Source: an uncultured Clostridia bacterium (lineage in GTDB: Bacteria; Bacillota; Clostridia; Christensenellales; UBA1242). Taken from it: a stretch of DNA of 35,307 bases. The DNA is taken from contig CAMEKS010000009.1 of the NCBI GenBank assembly GCA_945921465.1, positions 1 to 35,307 of the forward strand, written 5' to 3'. Every line of letters begins with the position of its first letter. The stretch's first letter is position 1. This document shows, piece by piece, positions 15,825 through 24,911 of this stretch. Position numbers and translations under genes: made by a program. A model generated the notes under the pieces. That model had not been told where the DNA came from, made no database searches, and saw only the letters and a program-made list of their open reading frames with translations.

Positions 15825-15966
15825 TTCTATGCCAAGCGATATTATAGCCTCTAACTTACAATTTTGATAGATTATCAAGATAACACTACAGTATTTTATA
15901 ATATAGATTACTCTTAATTAATAATTATAGTATACGAATGTTTTTGGATAAATTTTATTAAAAGAT

Positions 15967-16011
15967 AAAAATAACCTATTAGTTTTAGAATTTTACTAAT
16001 AGGTTATTTTT
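15967..16011. terminator. Bidirectional terminator between lexA and rny
   Basis: A perfect 17-bp stem, AAAAATAACCTATTAGT / ACTAATAGGTTATTTTT, has an 11-nt loop and A/T runs on both sides. It can end lexA (plus) and rny (minus) transcripts; the rny stop lies 7 nt away. Confidence 0.92.
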
Positions 16012-16017
16012 TATTAA

Positions 16018-17616
16018 TTATTTTGCATAATCAACTGATCTAGTTTCTCTGATTACATTGATTTTAATCTGACCTGGATAATCCATTTCTTTTTCTACTT
16101 TCTTTGCAATATCTTTTGCTAAGAACATAGCATCCTCATCACTAATCATTTCTGGTTTAACAATTATTCTAATTTCTCTACCAGCTTGTATAGCATAACT
16201 CTTTTCAACGCCGTTGAAGTTGTTAGCGATTTCTTCTAATTGCTGTAATCTCTTAATATAAGATTCTAGAGATTCTTTTCTTGCGCCTGGTCTTGCACTG
16301 CTTATAGCATCTGCAGTCTGTACCAAAATTGCTTCTAGCGACTCATATTCTACTCCGCCGTGATGTGCGGCAATACAGTGAATTACTTCTTTTGACTCTT
16401 TGTACTTAGTAGCCAATTCTACACCAATGCTAACGTGTGTACCCTCAACTTCGTGGTCTACTGCTTTACCAATATCGTGCAGAAGTCCTCCACGTCTAGC
16501 AATTTTCTCGTTAGCGCCAATTTCCTCGGCAAGTAAACCTGCTAAGTAAGAGACTTCTAGTGAGTGCTTTAAGCAGTTTTGACCATAACTAGTTCGATAT
16601 TGTAATCTACCTAATATTTTAACAAGTTCTGGGTGAATTCCATGAACTCTTGCATCAAATACGGCAGCCTCACCTGCTTCTTTGATAGTGTTTTCAATAT
16701 CTCTAGTTACTTTTTCAACCATTTCTTCAATTCTGGCTGGGTGTATTCTTCCGTCTAAAATTAATTTTTCTAATGATTGTCTAGCAATTTCTCTTCTTAC
16801 TGGATCGAAGCAACTAATTACCACTGCTTCTGGTGTATCATCGATTATTAAGTCAACACCTGTTGCACTCTCTAATGCCCTGATATTTCTTCCTTCTCTA
16901 CCTATAATTCTACCTTTTAATTCTTCATTTGGTAATGCTACAGTAGATACTGTTACCTCACTAGTATGATCTACAGCAGTTTTCTGAATCGCAAGCGTTA
17001 CTATTTCTTTTGCTTTCTTATTTGCTTCACTCTTGGCTTCTTCTTCTATGTTTCTTACAAGAATTGCAGCATCTTTTTTTGCCTCTTCTTCATATTTGTC
17101 AATTAATTCTTTTTTGGCTTCTTCTTTGGTTAGCTTGGCAATACGTTCTAATTCGGCAGTCATCATTTGCGTTATTTTATTTTGTTCTTCAATTTTTTGG
17201 TCAATAGTTTCTTCTTTTTGCTTTAATTCGTCTTTAATCTTTTCAATGTTTTCTAGCTTTTTATCCAAAGCATCTTCTTTAGAATTCAGAACATCTTCTC
17301 TTTGCATAATACGATTTTCAGATTTTTGCATTTCTAGACGACGTTCTTTAAGTTCTTCGTCGCATTCTGCTTTTAATTTATGAACCTCTTCTTTGGCCTC
17401 TAATACTATTTCTTTTTTAAGATTCTTTGCTTCATTCCTAGCATCTTCTAATAATGCAGATGCTTTGGCTTGATTCTTAGTATAAGAGCCTTTTGATAAA
17501 TATTTCATTACCAAATATGTGGCTGCTACAGCAATGCCGGCGCCGATTATTAGGCTAACAATTGCTGTTGCAAAACTAAAGGCAGACAACGAAAATAATT
17601 TTGCAATATTCTGCAT
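16018..17616 (-). CDS. rny: Ribonuclease Y
   Basis: RNase Y is the membrane-bound endoribonuclease that starts mRNA decay in many Bacillota. An N-terminal membrane helix (about 12-37) is followed by a long charged coiled coil (45-210). Next are a KH domain with [12 protein letters not shown] (235-246) and an HD domain containing LKHSLEV (His351) and [13 protein letters not shown] (His380-Asp381). The C-terminal [20 protein letters not shown] is typical of the family. The 532 aa length fits. The ribosome site GGGAGAGA lies just before the ATG. It is a single-gene unit facing lexA, with a terminator on each side. Confidence 0.97.
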   Translation of the reverse strand: MQNIAKLFSLSAFSFATAIVSLIIGAGIAVAATYLVMKYLSKGSYTKNQAKASALLEDARNEAKNLKKEIVLEAKEEVHKLKAECDEELKERRLEMQKSENRIMQREDVLNSKEDALDKKLENIEKIKDELKQKEETIDQKIEEQNKITQMMTAELERIAKLTKEEAKKELIDKYEEEAKKDAAILVRNIEEEAKSEANKKAKEIVTLAIQKTAVDHTSEVTVSTVALPNEELKGRIIGREGRNIRALESATGVDLIIDDTPEAVVISCFDPVRREIARQSLEKLILDGRIHPARIEEMVEKVTRDIENTIKEAGEAAVFDARVHGIHPELVKILGRLQYRTSYGQNCLKHSLEVSYLAGLLAEEIGANEKIARRGGLLHDIGKAVDHEVEGTHVSIGVELATKYKESKEVIHCIAAHHGGVEYESLEAILVQTADAISSARPGARKESLESYIKRLQQLEEIANNFNGVEKSYAIQAGREIRIIVKPEMISDEDAMFLAKDIAKKVEKEMDYPGQIKINVIRETRSVDYAK

Positions 17617-17713
17617 TGTCTCTCTCCCTTTATAAAAATATGATTATTCAAAAATATTTCTACATATATAATAATTTAGCGTACTAACGCTACTATTGAT
17701 TGTATAATGTGGA

Positions 17714-17772
17714 CCAAAAAAAGTCAAACAATTTGTTCTTCAATTTGAATATAAAGTCGAAATTGTTTGACT
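17714..17772 (-). terminator. Terminator at the end of the miaB-iscS-thiI operon
   Basis: A perfect 13-bp stem, AGTCAAACAATTT (17722-17734) / AAATTGTTTGACT (17760-17772), is followed on the minus strand by a T-run (the A-run at 17715-17722). It lies about 250 nt past the thiI stop and about 100 nt before rny. A readthrough transcript would therefore carry the structured element at 17846-17997. Confidence 0.8.
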
Positions 17773-17845
17773 ATTGGTATTATTAATAAATCAATTAAAG
17801 GTTAATTAATATTTTATACTGTCTTCGCATATCTCTAAAAGCATA

Positions 17846-17997
17846 TAAATTGGATCTGTGCTTATCACAAATGAAGATAAATCTTATTCAACTCGCTAAT
17901 AACACTGCTATAAGATTATGTAATTAGCTATAAGACACATTATCATTAAGTTAATGATAAACGTATCTTGAGGCTTGCTTGTATATAATCCAATTTA
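17846..17997. other. Structured non-coding element between thiI and rny
   Basis: The perfect 10-bp ends TAAATTGGAT (17846-17855) and ATCCAATTTA (17988-17997) enclose two further hairpins. One pairs ATAAATCTTAT with ATAAGATTAT (about 17878-17918, one bulge). The other is TTATCATT-aagtt-AATGATAA (17940-17960). No ORF is present. The layout resembles the repeat modules elsewhere in the window, but the sequence is different. It may be an mRNA 3' structure, a small RNA or a decayed mobile element. Confidence 0.5.
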
Positions 17998-18021
17998 GGA
18001 ATAAATCTAGACAATAATCAA

Positions 18022-19191
18022 TTAAATGTCGTAATTATCAGTTTCTACAATCTCAATATTGTTTAATGCTTCCGTTACTAATTCTTCTATATCTAATTTG
18101 TTCTCTTCTATCTCTACTTTTTCTAGTCTAGGCTTAATTATAGGATACTTTGGTAAGAAAACAGTGCAGCAATCTTCGTAAGGTAATATTGATGTTTCAA
18201 AAAAATTAAATTTTTTAGAAATTTCAGTTATTTCTTCTTTATCCATTGCAATACATGGTCGCAAAATAGGGGTTTGCTTAGCAACTATGTTGGTGCTTGT
18301 AATACTTTCTATAGTTTGACTAGCGACCTGCCCTAAACTTTCGCCAGTAATAATGGCCTTCAAATTATTATCTATAGCGATCTTTTCAGCAATTCTAATC
18401 ATTATTCGTCGCATTATTGTAATCATATATTCAGGCTTACAGTGTTTGTGGATTTCCTCTTGTATCTTGGTAAATGAACAAATATATAATTTAATGTTTC
18501 CCGTATAATCGCTTAATATTTTTGCTAATGTTTTTACTTTTTCTTTTGCCATTTCGCTAGTATAAGGAATGGATTGAAAATGCAGAGCAGATATAGGCAT
18601 TCCCCTCTTTGCCATCAAGAAGCCAGCGACTGGCGAGTCAATGCCGCCAGACAGTAGTAACAATCCTTTGCCACTTGATCCAACAGGCATCCCGCCAACA
18701 CCATTAATAATCTTATAAAATATAAAAGTTCTGTTTTGTTCTCTTATATCGACAAATATTTCTGTCTCATAGGTATGTAGGTTAACAACTGATTGTGGAT
18801 TATTATCTAAAACAATCTCGCCCAATACTTTAGAAAATTCAGTAGAATTTATAGGAAAAGATTTATCTGCTCTTTTAACGGTTATTCTAAATGTTTTGGT
18901 TTGTAATTTAATTTGTGAGATATATTTTCTGATATTATCTACACTTGTTTCTATCATTATAGTTGGGCTGATAGAGTGAACTCCAAATACATTTTTGGCA
19001 GCATTAATTATTTTATTTTCGGACTTATCAGCATAATTAGTAATAAGAAATCTACCACTAATTTTGTTAACTGTACATTCGTAATCTCTAACAGCATATA
19101 TGATATTATTTAATAATTCTTTTTCAAAAAATCCTTTATTTTTGCCTTTTAAGAATATTTCGCTATATCGTACTAATATTGCTTTTTGCAT
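18022..19191 (-). CDS. thiI: tRNA 4-thiouridine synthase ThiI
   Basis: ThiI adenylates and thiolates U8 of tRNA and in many species also supplies sulfur for thiazole synthesis. An N-terminal ferredoxin-like/THUMP region (about 1-165) precedes the PP-loop pyrophosphatase domain with LLLLSGGIDSPVAG (SGGIDS at 181-186). YEDCCTVFLPK carries the conserved region with the catalytic-type Cys. There is no C-terminal rhodanese domain, as in Bacillus ThiI, so sulfur probably comes directly from the desulfurase encoded just upstream. The start is 4 nt after the iscS stop, with which it forms an operon. The length of 389 aa is usual for this shorter form. Confidence 0.96.
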   Translation of the reverse strand: MQKAILVRYSEIFLKGKNKGFFEKELLNNIIYAVRDYECTVNKISGRFLITNYADKSENKIINAAKNVFGVHSISPTIMIETSVDNIRKYISQIKLQTKTFRITVKRADKSFPINSTEFSKVLGEIVLDNNPQSVVNLHTYETEIFVDIREQNRTFIFYKIINGVGGMPVGSSGKGLLLLSGGIDSPVAGFLMAKRGMPISALHFQSIPYTSEMAKEKVKTLAKILSDYTGNIKLYICSFTKIQEEIHKHCKPEYMITIMRRIMIRIAEKIAIDNNLKAIITGESLGQVASQTIESITSTNIVAKQTPILRPCIAMDKEEITEISKKFNFFETSILPYEDCCTVFLPKYPIIKPRLEKVEIEENKLDIEELVTEALNNIEIVETDNYDI

Positions 19192-19195
19192 ATAA

Positions 19196-20335
19196 TCACC
19201 TATTTGTATTTTCTTTGTATTTGCTTAGTATTTCGCTAAGTTTGGATATAAATTGATCAATTTCTTCTTTGGTGGTTTGGTCGCAGAAACTTATTCTAAG
19301 AGCGCCCTCTATATATTTGTTATCTATTCCCATATTGCTAAGGATTCGATTACCTCTCTTTTTACTAGAACAAGCAGAGCCGTTCCCGATCAATATTCTT
19401 TCCTGCTCCAACATCCTTAAGATTGTCTCTGCTCTTAAATTGGCAACTGCAAAAGATATAATATATGGAGAACAATTATCTCCACTATTAATAATTATAT
19501 CAAATGGCAATTGTGACAATCTCATTTTAGTATAATCAGAGATTTCTTTGATTGTGTCGTAATTAGATTTGATATTATTAATAGCAATTTCCGCTGCTTT
19601 AACGAATGCAAATATAGCTGGAGTATTTTCAGTTCCGCTTCTAAGATTATTTTCTTGCCCGCCGCCAAGCAACATTGGGTTAATATTAATGCCCTTTTTT
19701 ACATATAATGCGCCAATACCTTTTGGCCCATAAATCTTGTGCGAACTGATTGTAAATAGATCAACTCCTAATTCGTCTAAATCTATATCAATTTTACCAA
19801 CTGCTTGTACACCATCCGAATGGAATACTACAGAGGGGTTTACATTTTTGGCTATATCTACTAACTGACTAATTGGATTAATTGCGCCTGTTTCATTATT
19901 AACAAGCATAATTGATACAAAATCCACATCTTTAGTCATTTTTTGCTTAAAATCTTCTAAATCAATTGTACCATTACTGCTAATTTTTACAAATTCGATA
20001 TTGTATCCATCGTCTAAGTATTTTTTTGCGACATTATATACTGATGGATGCTCAGAAATACCAAACAATGCTTTTTTATTTTTGCTTTTGACAAAACTAT
20101 TAATAGCCATATTATTAGATTCGGTAGCGCCACTTGTAAAAATAATATTATCAAACTTGTTGCCGCCTAGCAAAGCAATTAATTGATGTTTTGCTTTAAT
20201 AATTGATTGACCAATATTGGCGCCTGCCAAATATAGTGCACTAGGATTATAATATTGATTATTAGAATAATCTACATATACTTGCAAGGCTTGTTCGTTA
20301 ATTCTGGTAGTGCTTGCGTTATCTAGAAAAATCAT
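19196..20335 (-). CDS. Cysteine desulfurase (IscS/NifS family)
   Basis: This PLP enzyme takes sulfur from cysteine to form a protein persulfide. Seen in order are SGATESNNMAI, His96 (SEHPSV), HSDGVQAVGK with His172 and Asp174, the PLP lysine Lys200 in SSHKIYGPKG, RSGTENTPA, and the active Cys322 in GNGSACSSKK. The GSACSS loop is of the NifS/IscS group I type. At 379 aa it is normal. It lies between miaB and thiI with gaps of 2 and 4 nt, which points to a dedicated role in tRNA thiolation; iron-sulfur supply for MiaB is also possible. No iscU or sufB gene is present in this window. Confidence 0.95.
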   Translation of the reverse strand: MIFLDNASTTRINEQALQVYVDYSNNQYYNPSALYLAGANIGQSIIKAKHQLIALLGGNKFDNIIFTSGATESNNMAINSFVKSKNKKALFGISEHPSVYNVAKKYLDDGYNIEFVKISSNGTIDLEDFKQKMTKDVDFVSIMLVNNETGAINPISQLVDIAKNVNPSVVFHSDGVQAVGKIDIDLDELGVDLFTISSHKIYGPKGIGALYVKKGININPMLLGGGQENNLRSGTENTPAIFAFVKAAEIAINNIKSNYDTIKEISDYTKMRLSQLPFDIIINSGDNCSPYIISFAVANLRAETILRMLEQERILIGNGSACSSKKRGNRILSNMGIDNKYIEGALRISFCDQTTKEEIDQFISKLSEILSKYKENTNR

Positions 20336-20337
20336 TT

Positions 20338-21663
20338 TTACCTCCTTATTACACCATATAATTTGTTTTTAGTATACTCTGTAATTGTTACATTATAGAA
20401 ATTATTAATTGTTAATTCGTCTATTTTCTTAACAATGATAGTTTTGCCACTATCAGTGTAGCCTATATATTCGTTCTTGGCATCATCAAAACTATCTACT
20501 ATTATCCTATATTGTTTGCCAATGGATTCCTGGTTAAGTTGCTTAGTAATATCCTTGGACAATTGTAATAATTTGTTAACACGTTCACGCTTTATTTTAA
20601 TATCAATTTGGTTATCCATAGCGGCCGCAATTGTTCCATCTCGCTTAGAATACATAAATGCAAATACACCATCGTATCTGATTTGATTAACTATATTGTA
20701 TGTATCTAAGAAATCCTCGTCTGTCTCTCCAGGAAATCCTACTATTATGTCAGTTGAGATATAGCAATTAGGTATTTTTGCTCTAATTTCCTCTATTTTT
20801 GCTAAATACTTTTCTCTAGTATAATTACGATTCATATCTTTTAGTACTTTGTTACTACCCGACTGTATTGGCAAGTGAATAACTTTAGCCAGTTTTGGCT
20901 CGCTTGCAATAACATCTATTACGTCACTATTAAGATCTTTTGGATGGCTTGTCATAAATTTGACAACGAAATCACCTTCTAGTGTAGCAACAGTTCTTAG
21001 CAAATTGGCAAAAGTAATATTATCATCATTTATGTCATTGCCATAACTATTAACATTTTGACCAAGCAGAGTAATATATTTGTATCCGTCAGCTATTAGT
21101 TCCTTGCATTCTTTAATTATGTCATCGAAGTCACGACTTCTTTCTCTTCCCCTAACATAAGGGACAATGCAATAAGTACAAAAATTATTGCAGCCATAAC
21201 TAATATTAACCCAAGCATTTTTGCCAGATGTGCGATACATATCTATATGTTCGTCTATCCCTTTTGCTTCATCCCAAATATCACAAATATATTGATGATT
21301 AGAATTGAATTCTATCAAATAATTCTTAAATTTATTGATATTGTGAGTCCCGAAAATTATGTTGACAAATGGAAATTTTTTCTTTATTGTCTCAGGTCTA
21401 TTTTTGACCTGAGTCATACATCCACAAATTGCTATCACAAGATTAGGATTAGTCTTCTTAAGAGATTTTAATGCTCCTATATGCGCATAAATTTTTTGCT
21501 CTGCACCATCTCTAATACAACAAGTGTTAAACACGATAACATCAGCGTCTTTATCTATGTCAGTCTCGGTATATCCCAATGATTGTAGCATCCCCGCCAA
21601 TTTCTCACTCTCGTGCACATTCATTTGACAACCATATGTTTTTATTAAATATTTTTTATCCAT
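20338..21663 (-). CDS. miaB: tRNA-2-methylthio-N6-dimethylallyladenosine synthase MiaB
   Basis: MiaB is a radical SAM methylthiotransferase that converts i6A37 to ms2i6A37. The N-terminal MTTase domain has cluster cysteines Cys12 (YGCQMN), Cys48 (FNTCCIR) and Cys82 (CGCMTQ). The radical SAM motif GCNNFCTYC places Cys158, Cys162 and Cys165. A C-terminal TRAM domain follows (about 370-441). The ATG at 21663 is chosen because GAGG lies about 6 nt upstream and the protein there starts MDKKYLIKTYGCQMN. An in-frame start 45 nt earlier would run through the promoter. It is the first gene of the operon with iscS and thiI. MiaA, which makes its substrate, is at 2437-3384. Confidence 0.96.
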   Translation of the reverse strand: MDKKYLIKTYGCQMNVHESEKLAGMLQSLGYTETDIDKDADVIVFNTCCIRDGAEQKIYAHIGALKSLKKTNPNLVIAICGCMTQVKNRPETIKKKFPFVNIIFGTHNINKFKNYLIEFNSNHQYICDIWDEAKGIDEHIDMYRTSGKNAWVNISYGCNNFCTYCIVPYVRGRERSRDFDDIIKECKELIADGYKYITLLGQNVNSYGNDINDDNITFANLLRTVATLEGDFVVKFMTSHPKDLNSDVIDVIASEPKLAKVIHLPIQSGSNKVLKDMNRNYTREKYLAKIEEIRAKIPNCYISTDIIVGFPGETDEDFLDTYNIVNQIRYDGVFAFMYSKRDGTIAAAMDNQIDIKIKRERVNKLLQLSKDITKQLNQESIGKQYRIIVDSFDDAKNEYIGYTDSGKTIIVKKIDELTINNFYNVTITEYTKNKLYGVIRR

Positions 21664-21698
21664 TTTATCCTCGGTATGGTATTTATTTATAACAATCA

Positions 21699-21727
21699 AT
21701 TGTATCATTTTTTTCTTATATTTTCAA
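21699..21727 (-). promoter_or_regulatory. Promoter of the miaB-iscS-thiI operon
   Basis: On the minus strand, TTGAAA (21727-21722) and TACAAT (21704-21699) are separated by 17 nt, about 36 nt before the chosen miaB start. The fit supports that start over the longer reading frame. Confidence 0.75.
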
Positions 21728-21782
21728 CATTTTGGTACATATTAATTATAGAAATAGTTTGTATATAATTAGAGGTGTGTTG

Positions 21783-24080
21783 TTGAAAAAAATATTAAAA
21801 ATAGCGTTAATCGTTGGTTTAGGTATATTTTTGATCGCATTAATAATTACTTTGCTCTTGATATATAGGCTTAGTTCTGAAGTTAGCCTAGATGATCTTG
21901 ACAAAACAAAACTAATGTCTAGCATTAATCAAGTGCAAGTATATGATACTAATGGTAAACTACTTAATCAAAATAATTACATAAGAGTATCAGAATTAAA
22001 TGACTATACCAAGCAGGCATTTATTAGTATAGAAGATAAAAACTTTTATCAACATAATGGGTTAAATTATAAGAGAATGTGCAAAGCCTTACTCAATAAT
22101 ATTAAGAGTGGCAAGTTCAGTGAAGGTGCTAGTACAATTAGTCAACAATTGGTTAAAAACACACAATTAAGTAACGACAAGACGATTGAACGAAAATTAA
22201 AAGAGATCTACATTACACAAGAGTTGGAAAAAGAATATAGCAAAGACGAAATACTAGAAATGTATCTAAATGTTATATATTTTGGTAATTCTTCTTATGG
22301 TATTGGCGAAGCGGCAAATAATTATTTTGGTAAAAATGCTGCCGACTTAACTTTATCTGAAAGTGCAGTTCTTGCTGGAATTATAAAATCGCCAAAGATA
22401 TACTCCCCTATACTCAATTATGACAATAGTATATCACGACGAGATTTAATTTTGAAAGAAATGTACAAAGATGGATACATTACAGAAGAACAATATGAGA
22501 CAGCGCTTGCGGAAGATGTTGTTATTGTTCCGCAAGACAACATAGTTGACTATAACTCAATTATTAGATATGATTATATGTCCAAAGCCTTAACGGAAGC
22601 GTCAAAAATCTTAGGAATAAGCATAGAGAAAATTAGCAATGAAAAATATCAAATATATACGTATATGGATAGTGAACTACAAAATGAATTATTTAATATT
22701 GTCAATTCCGAGCAATACAAAGTAGTCAATTCCAAAGGCAATGAGTGTCAAGGAGTGTTGTGTGTAGTTGATAATAGCAACAACACGTTAGTAGCATATA
22801 GCAGCAACACTAATTACTCTGTAGCTAATTTAATTAGACAACCAGGTTCTGCTATCAAGCCGATAATAGTATATGCGCCAGCACTAGAAGAAGGCTTGAT
22901 TAATCCTATGACCAAAATATTAGATGAAAAGATAGATATAGATGGGTATTCGCCTAAGAATGTAGGAAATGTGTATCACGGAATGGTATCTATAAGAGAT
23001 TCTGTAGCATATAGTCTAAATATTCCAGCGATTAAAATTATGCAAGAGTTGGGCTTGGAAAAGGCAAAACATTATGGAGAACAAGTTGGTATTAATTTTG
23101 ATACAAAAGATAATGGCTATGCAATCGCATTAGGAGGAATGACAAATGGCATAACTCTAGAGAATTTAACAAATTCATATACAGTTTTTGCAAATTCTGG
23201 CTATTATAAGCCACTAAGTACAATTAAGTGTATCAAAAATAAATATGGGATTTGCGTGTATTTAGATAATAGAACCAACTCAAAAGTTTTTAATGATGAT
23301 ACTGCATATTTGACTACTTCATTATTGCAAGATGGTGTTAGATATGGCACAAGTAAGAGGTTAAATACATTGCCATTTGATGTTGCAGGAAAAACAGGGA
23401 CAGTTGCAGTACCGGGTACTAATAACAATACTGATGCTATTAGTATAGCATATACTACTGGTTATACCGTTGGCAGCTGGCTGGGCAATTACACTTTAGA
23501 CCCCGCATACAATTTGGATGGCAGTAATAACGGAGGGACATTTGCGACGTCTATGTTACGGGATGTATTAGAATGTATATATCAAGATGATACTCCTAGA
23601 GATTTTGATGTGCCTGATAATATTGTAAGAAGCAGAATTAATGGAATAGTTTATGAGAGAACTGGAGATGTCGTTTTGGCAGACGCAAATATTGGCGAAA
23701 GATATGTGTTAGAAGATGTATTTTCTAAAAGATATTTGCCCCCTAAATCAATTGATAATACTATAGAAATTAATTTTGAAACTAAGTACGAAAATGATAA
23801 AGTAATAATCACTTTTGATTCTGACAAATATTGTAATTATGACATAATTAGAATCAATAATAACCAAGAAAAAACTATCCATTCTGTTTCAAACACTACA
23901 GGAAAAGTAGAATGGATAGATAATGTTGCAAAATTAAATGGAAGTGCAACTTATTATATTAAGTATAAATCAGCAGAAATGAAATACAGTATGATTAGTA
24001 AAAAATACAATATTGATTTGCCAGAAGTGAATAATTCTAAAGGTTATACATTTACTCAAGATGAATGGCTGTTTGGATAG
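21783..24080 (+). CDS. Class A penicillin-binding protein (PBP1a-like)
   Basis: This bifunctional enzyme polymerises lipid II and cross-links peptidoglycan outside the membrane. A signal-anchor helix (about 5-28) leads to a GT51 transglycosylase domain with IEDKNFYQHNG (Glu84), EGASTISQQLVKN, KEIYITQELE and YGIGEAANNYFGK. The transpeptidase domain has SAIK (Ser356-Lys359), SLN (411-413) and KTG (537-539), so all three penicillin-binding motifs are intact. A beta-rich tail ends the protein. The TTG at 21783 is chosen because AGAGG lies 7 nt upstream; an open frame extends back to 21732. A TATAAT hexamer lies at 21764-21769 without a clear -35. The gene ends 3 nt from the convergent deacetylase. 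Confidence 0.93.
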   Translation: MKKILKIALIVGLGIFLIALIITLLLIYRLSSEVSLDDLDKTKLMSSINQVQVYDTNGKLLNQNNYIRVSELNDYTKQAFISIEDKNFYQHNGLNYKRMCKALLNNIKSGKFSEGASTISQQLVKNTQLSNDKTIERKLKEIYITQELEKEYSKDEILEMYLNVIYFGNSSYGIGEAANNYFGKNAADLTLSESAVLAGIIKSPKIYSPILNYDNSISRRDLILKEMYKDGYITEEQYETALAEDVVIVPQDNIVDYNSIIRYDYMSKALTEASKILGISIEKISNEKYQIYTYMDSELQNELFNIVNSEQYKVVNSKGNECQGVLCVVDNSNNTLVAYSSNTNYSVANLIRQPGSAIKPIIVYAPALEEGLINPMTKILDEKIDIDGYSPKNVGNVYHGMVSIRDSVAYSLNIPAIKIMQELGLEKAKHYGEQVGINFDTKDNGYAIALGGMTNGITLENLTNSYTVFANSGYYKPLSTIKCIKNKYGICVYLDNRTNSKVFNDDTAYLTTSLLQDGVRYGTSKRLNTLPFDVAGKTGTVAVPGTNNNTDAISIAYTTGYTVGSWLGNYTLDPAYNLDGSNNGGTFATSMLRDVLECIYQDDTPRDFDVPDNIVRSRINGIVYERTGDVVLADANIGERYVLEDVFSKRYLPPKSIDNTIEINFETKYENDKVIITFDSDKYCNYDIIRINNNQEKTIHSVSNTTGKVEWIDNVAKLNGSATYYIKYKSAEMKYSMISKKYNIDLPEVNNSKGYTFTQDEWLFG

Positions 24081-24083
24081 ATT

Positions 24084-24791
24084 TTAATTTAATCCTATAT
24101 TATTAGATACGGGTACAACTTCTAAGTTATTGATTTTGATATATTCCAAAATGGCTGGCAGAGCCTCTAATGTCTTGGCAGTTGGATGCATTAGGATTAA
24201 ATCCCCACCTTTTAGATTTTTAGTAGCTCTAGTATATATTAATGCCGAATCTTGATCACGCCAGTCTATAGTATCTTTGGACCACATTATGTTAATATAT
24301 CCCAGATCTGTTGCTGCTTGTATTGTCGATGAGTTATATGCACCACTAGGTGGAGCAAATAGCGCCATTTTGATACCTGTATTCCTACCGACAATATTAT
24401 GACATGCTGTTATCTCTTCTGTATTTTGATCATAATTAAGCGTAGAATGATCTAAATGGAAATATCCATGATTTCCTATTTCGTGACCATGAGATATTAT
24501 ATCCCCTAATTTAGACAACTCTTTTTCTACCCAGCATCCACCTACAAAGAATGTAGTCTTGGCGTTATAATTATCTAGAGTAGTTAATATTCCGTCTAGA
24601 TATTCAGTCCCCCAATATACATTGAACATTAATGTTACTTTGTTGCTGTCTCTATTGCCATTGAATATTATATTATCGTTGCCTATAGTACTAACATAAA
24701 CTCCGTTAAAAGAGAAAGTAATAAAAGATAGAATGCTTAGCATAGTAATAATAACAATGTTACTAATAGTAGTTTTGTTCAATTTTTTCAT
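24084..24791 (-). CDS. Polysaccharide deacetylase-family protein, YlxY-like
   Basis: The 235-aa protein has a signal anchor (about 8-30) and a NodB-type deacetylase domain facing outward. Motif 2 is intact (GNHGYFH, His108 and His112), and the C-terminal MWSKDTIDW and LILMHPT (His202) are present. Motif 1 reads FNVYWG, with Asn57 where active enzymes have the catalytic Asp. Motif 3 reads FAPPSG, with Ala for the usual Arg. The NVxWG form is what I recall from the sporulation-associated YlxY-like subgroup, so reduced or absent activity may be a family trait. The ribosome site AGGA lies about 10 nt upstream. It converges on the PBP gene with no terminator between. Confidence 0.82.
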   Translation of the reverse strand: MKKLNKTTISNIVIITMLSILSFITFSFNGVYVSTIGNDNIIFNGNRDSNKVTLMFNVYWGTEYLDGILTTLDNYNAKTTFFVGGCWVEKELSKLGDIISHGHEIGNHGYFHLDHSTLNYDQNTEEITACHNIVGRNTGIKMALFAPPSGAYNSSTIQAATDLGYINIMWSKDTIDWRDQDSALIYTRATKNLKGGDLILMHPTAKTLEALPAILEYIKINNLEVVPVSNNIGLN

Positions 24792-24870
24792 GATTTTATT
24801 ATCCTGTATTTACTACTAATAATTATATTATTCATTTATAATAATAATTACAAAACCAAAAAATATTTTA

Positions 24871-24903
24871 CAAAAAAACACTCTGATTATCAATTCAGAG
24901 TGT
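24871..24903 (-). terminator. Intrinsic terminator of the coiled-coil protein gene
   Basis: A perfect 9-bp stem, ACACTCTGA (24878-24886) / TCAGAGTGT (24895-24903), has an 8-nt loop and a T-run on the minus strand. It lies 8 nt beyond the stop codon. Confidence 0.9.
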
Positions 24904-24911
24904 TATTTGTA

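Noticed and set aside
16682..17383. Three plus-strand reading frames opposite rny
   Set aside because: They are shadows of the RNase Y coiled coil and KH region. Their Ser/Leu-rich composition is what antisense reading of Glu/Lys codons gives.
24084..24791. Loss of the catalytic Asp in the deacetylase as a novel inactivation
   Set aside because: The NVxWG form of motif 1 is, as far as I recall, typical of the YlxY-like subgroup, so it is probably a family trait and not a new event.
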